19,305 bases of DNA from the NCBI GenBank assembly GCA_900169235.1, contig FWCC01000605.1:1-19305 (forward strand), given 5' to 3'. Below the pieces are notes generated by a model. It was not told where the DNA came from, did not search any database, and saw only the letters and a program-made list of their open reading frames with translations. The translations under genes were made by a program, and so were the position numbers. Shown here one piece after another: positions 1 to 8,197 of the stretch. Origin of the DNA: Zarea fungicola. Taxonomy: Eukaryota > Ascomycota > Sordariomycetes > Hypocreales > Cordycipitaceae. Positions within the stretch are counted from its first letter, which is position 1. Each line of letters starts with the position of its first letter.

Positions 1-33
1 ACGTTAAAGAATACAAATACAAAATATACAAAT

Positions 34-222
34 ACGAGTGGCCAGTTGCTACTCGCACTATAGCTATAAGAAGTAATTATCCTCGTCATTGATGCTCGCT
101 TTAGCATTAATGCCTAACCTTTGCTAGATTTGGTGCAACGGACTGAGGATCGTTACATAAATTGTAACGAGTAGCCCGGTTCGGTACTCGCGACACAGTT
201 ATGAAATGTAATTATCCTCTGC
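34..222. repeat. pair of diverged direct repeats, each with a short hairpin
   Basis: Bases about 34-85 and 167-222 are two diverged copies of the same sequence, offset by about 135 nt. Both begin ACGAGT, reach TACTCGC after about 20 nt and end in the identical 12-mer GTAATTATCCTC (73-84 and 210-221). In each copy the ends of the first half are complementary (CGAGT..ACTCG in the first, CGAGTA..TACTCG in the second), so both could form the same small stem-loop. Origin is unknown; a relic of a repeat or transposon is one possibility. Alignment was by eye. Confidence 0.4.
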
Positions 223-661
223 AGTGTCACACCATCCTGCTCCATAATTTCCCTTGCCTGGGTACCATTTGGCCGCAGGAGCCCAACCGAATAGCAGAGC
301 ATCTGCACCCTCTGCCCGCCACCCACCCAGCTCCTTTGCCGCAGTAGTTCATTATAAACAGCTAGTTACAGATGTGTATCTTGGTTCATTTGTGTTCCAT
401 CCAACGCCTTGAATATTACTTGTGATTAATCAGCAGCCATTTCACGCATCTAACGATGAAATGCCGGGTTCTGCAGTCGCCGTCACGTATTTGGGAAGAA
501 AGAAATGCATCAATATACCGCAGTCAAGGTAAGCATAATCTCAACACTACCAAGGAACAAAAAATGAGGTGTATTTGACGTAAAAGGCATGTACAAGTCC
601 AAGCAGTGTCCTACATATTACAATGCATTCCGTTCGCAGTTGAGAGCTGTTGTTTCCAAAT
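223..661. other. intergenic, nothing recognised
   Basis: No open frame of useful length, no tRNA-like B box and no clear promoter stand out here. It is the downstream flank of the hypothetical minus-strand gene that ends at 662. Confidence 0.4.
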
Positions 662-1289
662 TTATCCTAAATTCTCACTAACGCGCCCTGATACACCGTT
701 AAGAATAAATGAGACAACTACCTCTCTACTCTCGTCGTAAAGGCGGTAGACTGCGGCTGTGAGCGTGTTGGCGTAATAGTTTGAAAAAGCGTCGTAGAGG
801 ACGTTTTGCATATCTTCTTCCTTTTTTTCGCCCAAGGCGTTGAAAAATTGTCGCCATCTCAGACACTGGCTGCCTAGCTGCATTGTTACACAAATGACTT
901 CAACGTGAGATCAAGACAGTGGATTAAGGTCGGTCTTGGCAGCGGCGCTCCCAGTAGTATTCAGAGAGTCTGTAACGAGGCTCTCCAATCTCTCGTGAAA
1001 CCCGACTTGGGGGTTGTAGCCTGTCGGGTTTAGACTAGAAAGAGCCATTACTGTACTCTGGGACAGAAAATAAGCCTTATTCGCGATTGCAAGTTCATGC
1101 ATGAATTAGCCACCCAACTGGTTCATCACGGGCGTGGAGGAACTCGGCGGCACGTCCCCCCTGGTTATGAAGAATTGTATCGCCCATATCCCAGGTCATG
1201 TGTTGGAGGGAGCCGAATTTTTCTTGGAGAATCAAGTGTCTTTCATTCCTGTACATCACCGTGAGGAAAAAGGGGTCGTGGGTAGCCAT
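662..1289 (-). CDS. hypothetical protein, tentative three-exon model
   Basis: I do not recognise the product. Three adjacent minus-strand open segments can be joined by two plausible short introns: exon 1 1289-1119, exon 2 1057-918, exon 3 869-662, giving 519 nt and 172 aa with frame kept throughout. Intron 1 (1118-1058) starts GTTGGG and ends CCCAG; intron 2 (917-870, 48 nt) starts GTCTTG, has a GTAAC branch-like element and ends GGCAG. The donors are weak. The predicted protein starts MATHDPFF, has no signal peptide or membrane segment, and its C-terminal part is rich in Tyr, Asn and Glu (FNALGEKKEED, NYYANTLTAAVYRLYDE). The ATG directly follows a CAG, so exon 1 could instead be an internal exon of a longer or decayed gene. 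Supporting points are the joinable frames and protein-like composition; no domain was identified. Confidence 0.33.
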
Positions 1290-1719
1290 CTGTTTTTAGG
1301 AACCCGCAAAATCCGTCCTCAGCTTACAGAACTGAATTTCTGAATAGAAAACCTTTCCAAAATCAAATTCCCCTTCCTCCAAAAAATCCCGTTTCCAGTT
1401 CTTGAGTCGTCGGCTGCGTATTAACAATCTGTGCATAGTCTGCTACATAATGCTATCTTGTGTATGCTGGGAATTTGTTGATAGGCCATGTTAACTGACA
1501 CTGTACAGCAGCACAGTAGGATTGGAACGAAAAGTTGGCAAATGCTTAAACAAAAGCCACTATACTGCTTCTTTTTCTTTAAAACTCCCTTTGTATTTTT
1601 TTTTTTCGAAGACAAAGCTCGAGGTTGTGGATCACTAAGAATCTATGCACCTTGAATCTCGCGGAATGCTGGCTGTTGGTATATCACGAGTAGCTACGAG
1701 GCATAGTACTAAGAGGGGC

Positions 1720-1860
1720 TTCTCCCAGTATATAAATATTATAACTAATGATAATTAATCTAAAAATCTAGCTACAGATAGAGGAGAAATTCCTCTTCTA
1801 TATATAGGAATTTATGAATAGGAAAAGCAAATAATAAATAATAAAGATTCCTCTTTCCTT
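1720..1860. repeat. AT-rich tract with short palindromes, possible decayed repeat
   Basis: This tract is dominated by A/T with many TA steps. It holds a perfect 6-bp inverted repeat, AGAGGA-GAAAT-TCCTCT at 1780-1796, and ATTCCTCTT recurs at 1789-1797 and 1847-1855. Such TA-rich islands in ascomycete genomes are often transposon remains mutated by repeat-induced point mutation (family knowledge). No element end or coding remnant was recognised here, so this is inference. Confidence 0.35.
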
Positions 1861-1889
1861 AGCTGCCATGATGACTTTATAATAACGGT

Positions 1890-1928
1890 AGGCTACTGTC
1901 GGTTAGGCCGGTTGACCGACCGTAGCCT
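1890..1928. repeat. interrupted inverted repeat (hairpin)
   Basis: AGGCTAC at 1890-1896 pairs with GTAGCCT at 1922-1928. Inside it TCGGTTA pairs with TGACCGA with one non-complementary position, leaving a GC-rich loop of about 7 nt. It could be a transposon or MITE end or a structured transcript; nothing else shows its role. Confidence 0.4.
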
Positions 1929-3142
1929 GCTGAGGCAGGGGTTAGGCTTCATTAGAAGAGCTGCTTGACCTGACTCTGCAGTCACAACACTGGCGCTCCT
2001 GTGATGGAGACGCCTCAATCATGCCCTCTAAGCATGTAATGTGAGTATCGTAAAGAAAAGAAGACCAAAGAACGGTGGAAAGGAGAGACCAAGAATAATG
2101 ATTTTGAACTTGCCACAGCTAATTTCGCTTGCAGGTTAATATTTAGTCCGGGTCTGAGGAGTTTATGCTGGAATGGAGGTTACTGGTGGTCCACAGACAG
2201 GCAGGAGACGGACCGAAAACCCAGCCATGAGGATCTCGGCTTATTAATTGTACTACTTGGAGCTCTGTCCACAATTCTTCATACTGCTTACAAAGGAATT
2301 GCATATGAATAAGTACCTCAACAGAATATCATTCCTGTAATAGAATTGCTGGTAACGGTGGCATCTCCATCACCATCTAATAAGTTTCAAGACTGACTCT
2401 AGCCATATTGATCAAGCTAAAAAATTGCGCCCCTTTATCTAACTTGCGAATCATGTACTGAGCTGGTACTTGTTCCCAGGCATTCCATTCTGACGGAAAA
2501 TAGCATCATTCACTTGCTTTCGCTCCAGTCAAACCAAGTACGGTTGTAATTCCTCTCACTAGAAATCTTGGCATAAAGTAACTTAACCAAGATATGTCCG
2601 GATATAGTCCCAGAACTAGTAGGACAGCTTAGTAGAAAGGCAAAAAGCACACCTAATCTTAGATTGCACTGCCTCTCCCCAGCCGGCAGGGCTCATTGTA
2701 GAATGGGCTGGGAGGATTACGACAAGATGTGCATCCATCGAACTAGTTTATATCAAGTAAATAATCGTCTGTTCTGGGCATGGCGTGAAAGAAGTATGGA
2801 TAACGTGATTGACGGCCCGAGTCAGTCGACGCCCTGCTCTGCATAAAGTGGGTTCGACATGAAGTCTAAAAACCTTTATCAAGAGTCTAAAAGCCAGTCA
2901 GATTGTGGCTTGCATCTCCAATAGGGTCCATGCTTTTTATACAAATTAATAAGAAAGTATAACAAATCAAAGCAGGCGTAGAGCCAACGTAAGCTGACAA
3001 CGGTACCCTCATTTGTAAAATACCCTACTATAGACTGGCGAATTCCAAATGATCAGTTGACATAGCTCTACTTTGTGGAGATATGTACATCTAAATAGCA
3101 TCTTTATATTATCCATGCCGCCCTGAAAACGCGGATTTCAGG

Positions 3143-3150
3143 TATATAAG
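3143..3150 (+). promoter_or_regulatory. TATA box of the secreted-protein gene at 3471
   Basis: TATATAAG lies about 30-45 nt upstream of a pyrimidine-rich stretch (3203-3235) typical of ascomycete transcription starts. That leads into a leader exon ending at the donor at 3240/3241. The combination of TATA, leader and 5' UTR intron fits a strongly regulated single-gene promoter. Confidence 0.55.
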
Positions 3151-3240
3151 AAGCAGCTCTTGCGTCGCTACAGCTGGATTTGATTCCATGTGCATCAACA
3201 TATCATCTTTCACTATATCTCTATTCTGTGCAAATTTTCA

Positions 3241-3455
3241 GTGAGAACCCTGCCGCCTACCAGCGAAGTGAACAGGATTGCCAAATAATTATAATACAAA
3301 ACTGACATGCCCGTGCTTTACCTAGATACTACGCAGCTGCTCAACCCATTCCCTTTGTGGTTTTTACGTTGGAGCTCTTTTATTTGAACTTCTTTTACGA
3401 GTTAGTCAGATAAATTGCCTTAATAGTCAAGCATTTGATACTAATACCTCATCAG
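3241..3455 (+). other. probable 5' UTR intron (215 nt)
   Basis: The donor reads CA/GTGAGA at 3241. The acceptor region reads TACTAAT (branch site) followed by ACCTCATCAG ending at 3455, 15 nt before the ATG at 3471. Both ends and the branch-to-acceptor spacing fit fungal introns. If the transcript starts upstream of 3188, splicing creates a short upstream ORF that begins at the ATG at 3188 and stops two bases before the main ATG. Confidence 0.55.
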
Positions 3456-3470
3456 ACCTATTCTGTGAAA

Positions 3471-3836
3471 ATGCAGCTTCAGCTAACTACATTTGCTGCT
3501 GTTCTGGCACTCTCGGGTGCAGCAGTCGGGCAACTTTGCAATAATCAATTTAGCCGACACTGCGTGTCATTGTGGCCCAAGTCAGGCACAGGCGGTCAAC
3601 TTGTTACTTCATTCGTGCCCAATTGCGACGGTCAATGCCACAACGCAAGATTTGAATCTCTCATCGCCTCTGGAGAGCCAATCGCTCTTGGCCCCGCCTA
3701 TTGGACAACCCGCTGCCACGTTTGGGCTGACCAGAACTGCGGTGGCCGCAAGATTCTGGATACTGGAAATCTGAAGAGCTACACGAACTTCAACGCTCCT
3801 GGTGCTCAGTCGATCAAGTGCTACTATAAATGCTAA
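3471..3836 (+). CDS. small secreted cysteine-rich protein, beta/gamma-crystallin-like
   Basis: A 121-aa protein. Residues 1-20 form a clear signal peptide (MQLQLTTF, then an Ala/Leu/Val-rich core ending SGAAVG), so the mature chain starts near Gln21. It has eight cysteines at 23, 31, 52, 56, 82, 90, 117 and 121, an even number spaced as for four disulfides. The C-terminal half (about 82-121) follows a Greek-key crystallin-like pattern: an aromatic and DQNCGG near 85-92, a Gly near 99, Phe/Asn near 107-108, then S-I-K-C at 114-117. A similar pattern occurs in fungal secreted crystallin-fold and killer/antifungal-like proteins; this assignment is inference. The ATG at 3471 is chosen because the signal peptide starts there; the open frame extends upstream but without an ATG. 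A TATA box and 5' UTR intron precede it. Probable role is at the cell surface or outside, for example as an effector or antimicrobial; function is not established. Confidence 0.8.
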   Translation: MQLQLTTFAAVLALSGAAVGQLCNNQFSRHCVSLWPKSGTGGQLVTSFVPNCDGQCHNARFESLIASGEPIALGPAYWTTRCHVWADQNCGGRKILDTGNLKSYTNFNAPGAQSIKCYYKC

Positions 3837-5193
3837 CTGGGGAAGTTGCTGACTTTACAAGGTTCGACTTTCTGTTGAAGCGTCCTCGCACCTCTTTGTT
3901 TCACCTTTAAGCTAGTTAAATCCAACCTGTTTGGTCACTTTTCATTCCGTTAATCTCTGTAAATTTGAAGAACCTAAACATAATGAACCAGTTTATCCAA
4001 TAACGGATATAAGCTTGTACAATCTCCTTGACACGCCAATATAGAAAGTGACAGCGGCTCGGCAGTCCAGAGCAATCTGTTTAGTAATATTTCAGAACGG
4101 CGTCGCGTTCCGAAGCCAAGACGCTTTCAGACACTAGAACTAGGAACTTGGCAAGGAATCTTCATTCCACACTCGAAAAGCTATTGGAGCAGGCATTGTG
4201 CTTTTGTTAGTCTTTTTATTTCAAGTGCAAAGCAGTTGTTCGACGTAAACGGCCAGCGAACTTTGGTGGGTGGTTAGCTCGGTTCCAAAGAGCCGGGACA
4301 TCTATATTATCAGCCCTGGCATTTCCCACCCACCAATTTCAGTAGCAGCCCTGCAATTTGTCGGTGAGGCTCTCCGGTAAGCTCACCTGTAGATGCAGTG
4401 TAGCGCAGAATCATTTTTGGTGGCGTTGTGCCTGATACACCAGGTAACCAATAAACAGCATTGTGGATTATTATATTGTATTTTTATACGAAGGCCTACG
4501 AACGCCACTGTGGTCAGTAAGCAGCCACTATCCTAAAAGGGTTTTCTTTTAGCTACGCGGAGGCCGCTTTCATAGTTCGTGTCCTATGCTAGTAGTTCAG
4601 GTGTGGTAGGACGAGGGTGCTAGGTAACCACTCGGCCACAGAGACCGTAGAAAGATCAAGTAATAACCAGCCGTGGCCAGATATCCCTAGCATCCAATAT
4701 ATACCTTCTAGGTCACTTACAACTAGATGTTAGCGAGACTATACCATTATACCCAGTAAAAATGCTAGCCATGGTCAGTAGGCTGGAAGCAGTAAGGAGT
4801 AAGCTAGGAAGCAGAGCAAAGATGAGCAAGGCAACGCGATGGTGGGAGTAGTTTGTTAAAACTGATGGCTGATTGATCTGGCGCCCTATAAAGTAGAGCC
4901 TACGTCTTTTTCATTTAAAGAGAAAGGCAGCTGATAAGGAAGTTCGTGAAAAACCAAGAAAGAAGCCCATCATATATCAATCAGTTAGCACAAGAGTTTC
5001 TCATGTCACCCTATCAAAAAGATTTCAGACGCAATCTCAGGCTCAGGGTACTTTAACTCGTTCTCCTTCCTCCACAAGGAGCGAATGGATACCTTTCTTC
5101 CGCTGGGTCACCGTCTGGAAACCTTGCCCATGCTCATCCTGGTTGGTAGTTTACTCCATTCCATGAATATGGCAATGAAATTTAGTTGTGTTG
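3837..5193. other. intergenic region between secreted-protein genes
   Basis: About 1.36 kb without an open frame that looks coding on either strand. Part of 4480-4850 is rich in TAG/CTA/ATA triplets, resembling decayed non-coding or repetitive DNA, but no element boundary was found. The first 150-200 nt should hold the 3' UTR of the 3471-3836 gene; I see no clear AATAAA. Confidence 0.45.
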
Positions 5194-5532
5194 TCAACGG
5201 TCTCCCAATAACTTGACCTGCGAGCATTTGCAGAGACAGCCACAGACGACAGCATCGTATTGAATCAAAGCAAAGTAGGCAGCATCAACTTTGCAGTTAT
5301 CCAGACGAGGCCTGACATAGCATTCTGGTTGGTTGGAAGGACGCAATGATATTGTCACCCGGTCAATACAACGGTTTGTCACGAAATCAAGTCCATTCAA
5401 AAAATATGTCACTCCGTTACCTTGGATAACGGCATCAAAATATTCAAGAAGAATTATATATTCACAGGCTTTTCTCAGGTCGGAATCGGTAAGGTAGATG
5501 CACAAGAGACGGCCTATCGTATGTATTTCAAT
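5194..5532 (-). CDS. orphan cysteine-rich exon or gene remnant
   Basis: A 103-112-codon open segment without any in-frame ATG. It opens after a stop whose TAG can serve as an intron acceptor (CTTCTAG, exon from 5532), so it may be the last exon of a gene whose first exon I could not find, or a pseudogene. The deduced chain has a cysteine-dense end (VVCGCLCKC) preceded by further Cys (NRC, PEC, DNC), ending LLGDR then TGA at 5194-5196. This composition fits secreted cysteine-rich proteins, and it lies about 150 nt downstream of the second secreted-protein gene on the same strand. No signal peptide is visible. It could be a broken paralogue, an alternative 3' exon of that neighbour, or chance. 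Confidence 0.3.
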   Translation of the reverse strand: MEIHTIGRLLCIYLTDSDLRKACEYIILLEYFDAVIQGNGVTYFLNGLDFVTNRCIDRVTISLRPSNQPECYVRPRLDNCKVDAAYFALIQYDAVVCGCLCKCSQVKLLGDR

Positions 5533-5680
5533 CTAGAAGTTACGATTTAATGACGTCGTGATATAGTTGGTTGGCAATCCGCCTTGTGGTTAATAATTCA
5601 GCTGTTCATAAATAGTTCAGCGGCACTGGGGTACTCTTGCTGCGTCAGAATGTAGCGGCGCCTTCAAAAGTGCTGGGAGC

Positions 5681-6586
5681 TCAGAGTAGCTTTCCGGCTT
5701 TAGCAAGTTCGCAGGCCTCGTAGGTGGTGAATTCGTCGAAGCCCTTGGACTTCCAGCCCTCGCAGCTCTTTTTGCATATGTCGGCCTGCGCAATGCGCTC
5801 AGGTTAACTAATCAAGATACCCCAAGACACGGGACTCTTGGGAAAACTCACGCATTTCTTTCCATGGTCGGTACTTTCCTGGGCCTGCTTGCAAAGCAAG
5901 CAAGGGTGCACCTCGGGACAATGACCCTGGTGCTGGCCAACAGGCAGAAGATCATATTTTCCCGTCTTGTCATCGAGGCACTGGCGAAAGCCGCAGGGAC
6001 CGTCGTCCACGTAGCACAGAGTGCTGACCTTGGACTTGTAACCGCAGGGTGCCTGTACAGTCCAGGTAGAATTAGTGCATGGCCGGCGCAATAGAATTAG
6101 TGTCAGCGCCCACATTATTGAGATTGTTATATCTACAGCCACTGGTCGTCTCTATACATCCTTGGGGCTGTGATTCGGTTAGCTACCAGCAGCCTCGCAG
6201 TGATATGGGGCCCGTACACAAGTATACTAGCGAAGGAGTTAGTTTGCTTCAATCACAAGGAGGTTTGGCAGTGTTCTGCTGACTCACATCCCCGCCCTTT
6301 GTAATCTAGTACATGGCCATGTTAGCCCCCGTCTCTTGGTCGTTGACAGAGTATTAAATTCTTGACTTACACAGCCAATCGTGCATGCAGGACCCTGAGG
6401 AAGTGTGTTAGTCACCCTGGCAGAAAACTCGCCGTCTCCCTTGCGGTTGCCTACCTTGTTCTATGAAATGTTGTCAGTTTTGGTAGCTTTGAGTATGTCG
6501 GGCACACTCACCGGCGTAAATGCTCTAGCCTCTCGCTTCGCCTCAGCCAGCGCAGCGACACCGGCAACTACGAGAAGGAACTTCAT
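5681..6586 (-). CDS. secreted cysteine-rich protein encoded by five small exons
   Basis: Model: exons 6586-6512, 6394-6371, 6305-6288, 6052-5852 and 5785-5681; all exon lengths are multiples of three and total 423 nt, 140 aa. Exon 1 encodes a signal peptide (MKFLLVVAGVAALAEA). All introns are GT-AG with standard donors (GTGAGT, GTAAGT, GTGAGT, GTGAGT), and acceptors follow CTAAC/CTAAT branch sites. The mature part has 13 cysteines, including PACTIGC, PCGYK, TLCY, GPCG, RQC, GHC, HPCLLC, KKC, DICKKSC and YEAC, with no membrane segment. I do not recognise the family. The last two exons are the surest; the 24-nt and 18-nt exons rest on splice signals. An alternative acceptor at 6462 (CATAG) would add AAC AAG, or, if the following 60 nt are retained, 22 extra residues in frame. 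An odd cysteine number hints at a small error in the model or a dimer. Likely extracellular; effector-like by inference. Confidence 0.7.
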
Positions 6587-6595
6587 GATTGCTAG

Positions 6596-6622
6596 AATGG
6601 TTGAAATGGTCGAAATGGTTGA
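6596..6622. repeat. three 9-bp tandem repeats in a 5' leader
   Basis: Unit AATGGTTGA occurs three times in a row (second copy AATGGTCGA). It lies 10-36 nt upstream of the start codon of the minus-strand secreted protein, so it is in that gene's leader, where it reads CATTTCAAC-type repeats. Confidence 0.7.
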
Positions 6623-6700
6623 ATGAATTGGCGTGTTTGTTCGTTGGGCTGATGGGACCTGTCTAAACCAGAAGTGTCTTGAGAGCAGCAAAGGCTCCTC

Positions 6701-6706
6701 TTTATA
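6701..6706 (-). promoter_or_regulatory. TATA box of the minus-strand secreted protein
   Basis: TATAAA on the minus strand (context GGGGTATAAAGAGGAG), 115-120 nt upstream of the ATG at 6586. This spacing is normal for a fungal TATA promoter with a leader of about 80 nt, and supports the five-exon gene model. Confidence 0.6.
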
Positions 6707-8197
6707 CCCCTTTGCTATTACAACCTCTCCCTCTAGCTTGGGCTTCCAATGTCTGTCTGGTAAGAAATTTGCCCGATGGATCCTCGGCCACGGGATACTT
6801 CCCCGAGCGGGACGGGCCGATCATGTCTCAGGGGGGCAACTGGCAAAAAATGATATTGACACACAATCACAAGTCACTGCATGTCACTGGTCTCACAATT
6901 GAGAATTTGTTTCCGCTAACCCATCGCAGACAGTGATGGGTTGTTTACAACTATTGTTGACAAGCCAGTCCGAGTGGATAATCTTTCGGGGAATTTCAAG
7001 GAGTTTTTTTTTTTTCTCTTCTTTATGGCACCGAGTATGCAACGAAATTCTGATCAGCAAGCCAGATCAAGGTTCACCTGCGGAAATAAGTTCCAGTGTA
7101 AGCGGATCAACTGTCTTGGCACTTTACTTTTTGTGAGATTTTGCTCTGTCATATGGTCATATTGCATGCCTACGTGATTCATTTATTCTGCTTTTCTCAG
7201 CTCGGTGTCTCAGTCAAGTATTGGGTTTTGCCACTTGTTGGCCGCGCACCGGCAACTCAGAAAGTGTTCCGTGACGTATGGATAAGGGAATAAGCAGGGG
7301 TCGGCCTGGAAGGCGACTGCTCACGCAACCCTGCCATCATTATGTCTGAGTTAGCGATGTGTTGGGTGTGCAGATGTGCATTCACTTGGCGCGTGACTAT
7401 TTGAGGCGAATTCCTATCCTTGTCGATGTCTTAAAAACCACGCAGTGTCATCCAAGGAGTTTTAGGCAAGCGCCGAGAACGTACAGTCCGTTCCTCGCCG
7501 CAAGTAGATCCAATTTCAACCCCAACCATTCGAGTTGCTAAAGAATTCTCGGTCGGACATGCATAGGATCATGGCCTTGCCCGTGAACTGATGGCTGCGG
7601 GGAGCGACCATCCTAAGCTGCAGATGCCCTTTGGCGGAAGCACATTGCCAGTAGATGCAGCCTGGGTGAAAAAACCGACACAGCTGCTTCGTAGTGAGTT
7701 GAGAAGTGTACAGGCTGAAACCTTTCCGTTTCGCTCGTTACAGTGTGGACGAGGTCTCCAGACACTGGTCAGCGGAGTCTCTGGTCGGCCGCCGGTTCAC
7801 TTGCAACCATGTTGGCGTTCCAAAAAAAAAAAAAAAANNAAAAAAAAGAAGAAGAAAAAGGCAAAAACATATTGAGTAGATTGCACTATCGTTTTCTCGC
7901 ATCTCGACTTGTAGCAAAGGAAGAGAGAGATGTGAATTAATTGTTTGATAAGCCACATGGACTGCTCTGCAACTCACGACAAATACCTTTGCTGCGATCG
8001 ACAAGACGCCGCGTAAAGTCAACGATGTCGGCTCCTGTCCTTTACCCTGATCGGTCTATTGTCCAATCTACAGTCAGGAACTCGGCATTCGGCAATTACA
8101 GTTGTGCACAATACAGCAGAATAAAATTGTTTCTATTTCATACTCGACGCCAACTGAAACCCACTCACTTCGCCCATGAGAAACCTCTGGCACACCG
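6707..8197. other. intergenic region with homopolymer tracts
   Basis: About 1.5 kb between the secreted protein and the 3' end of CAND1. It has a T-run near 7004-7016 and the poly-A tract with Ns at 7822-7847. The open frames here (for example 7591-7875 plus) run into homopolymer and lack protein-like features. The part next to 8198 should be the CAND1 3' UTR. Confidence 0.45.
7822..7847. other. poly-A tract with unresolved bases
   Basis: A run of A broken by two N at 7838-7839, followed by A/G-rich sequence to 7860. The length is not resolved, so coordinates downstream could shift against the true genome. It could be simple slippage or the A-tail of an old retroposed sequence; nothing upstream was recognised as such. 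Confidence 0.8.

Larger units (their letters stand above)
1344..3142. other. gene-poor intergenic region
   Basis: About 1.8 kb without a convincing gene. The only open frames are about 60 codons and show no protein-like features (for example 2664-2846 plus and 1421-1615 minus). It contains a T-run near 1597-1606, the AT-rich tract at 1720-1860 and the hairpin at 1890-1928, which suggests decayed repetitive DNA. The right end merges into the promoter of the secreted-protein gene. Confidence 0.5.

Noticed and set aside
2664..2846. 60-codon plus-strand frame with ATG
   Set aside because: Too short, no signal peptide, no promoter or splice context that supports it.
7591..7875. 94-codon plus-strand frame ending in poly-Lys
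   Set aside because: The lysine run is a translation of the poly-A/N tract; the preceding part shows no protein features.
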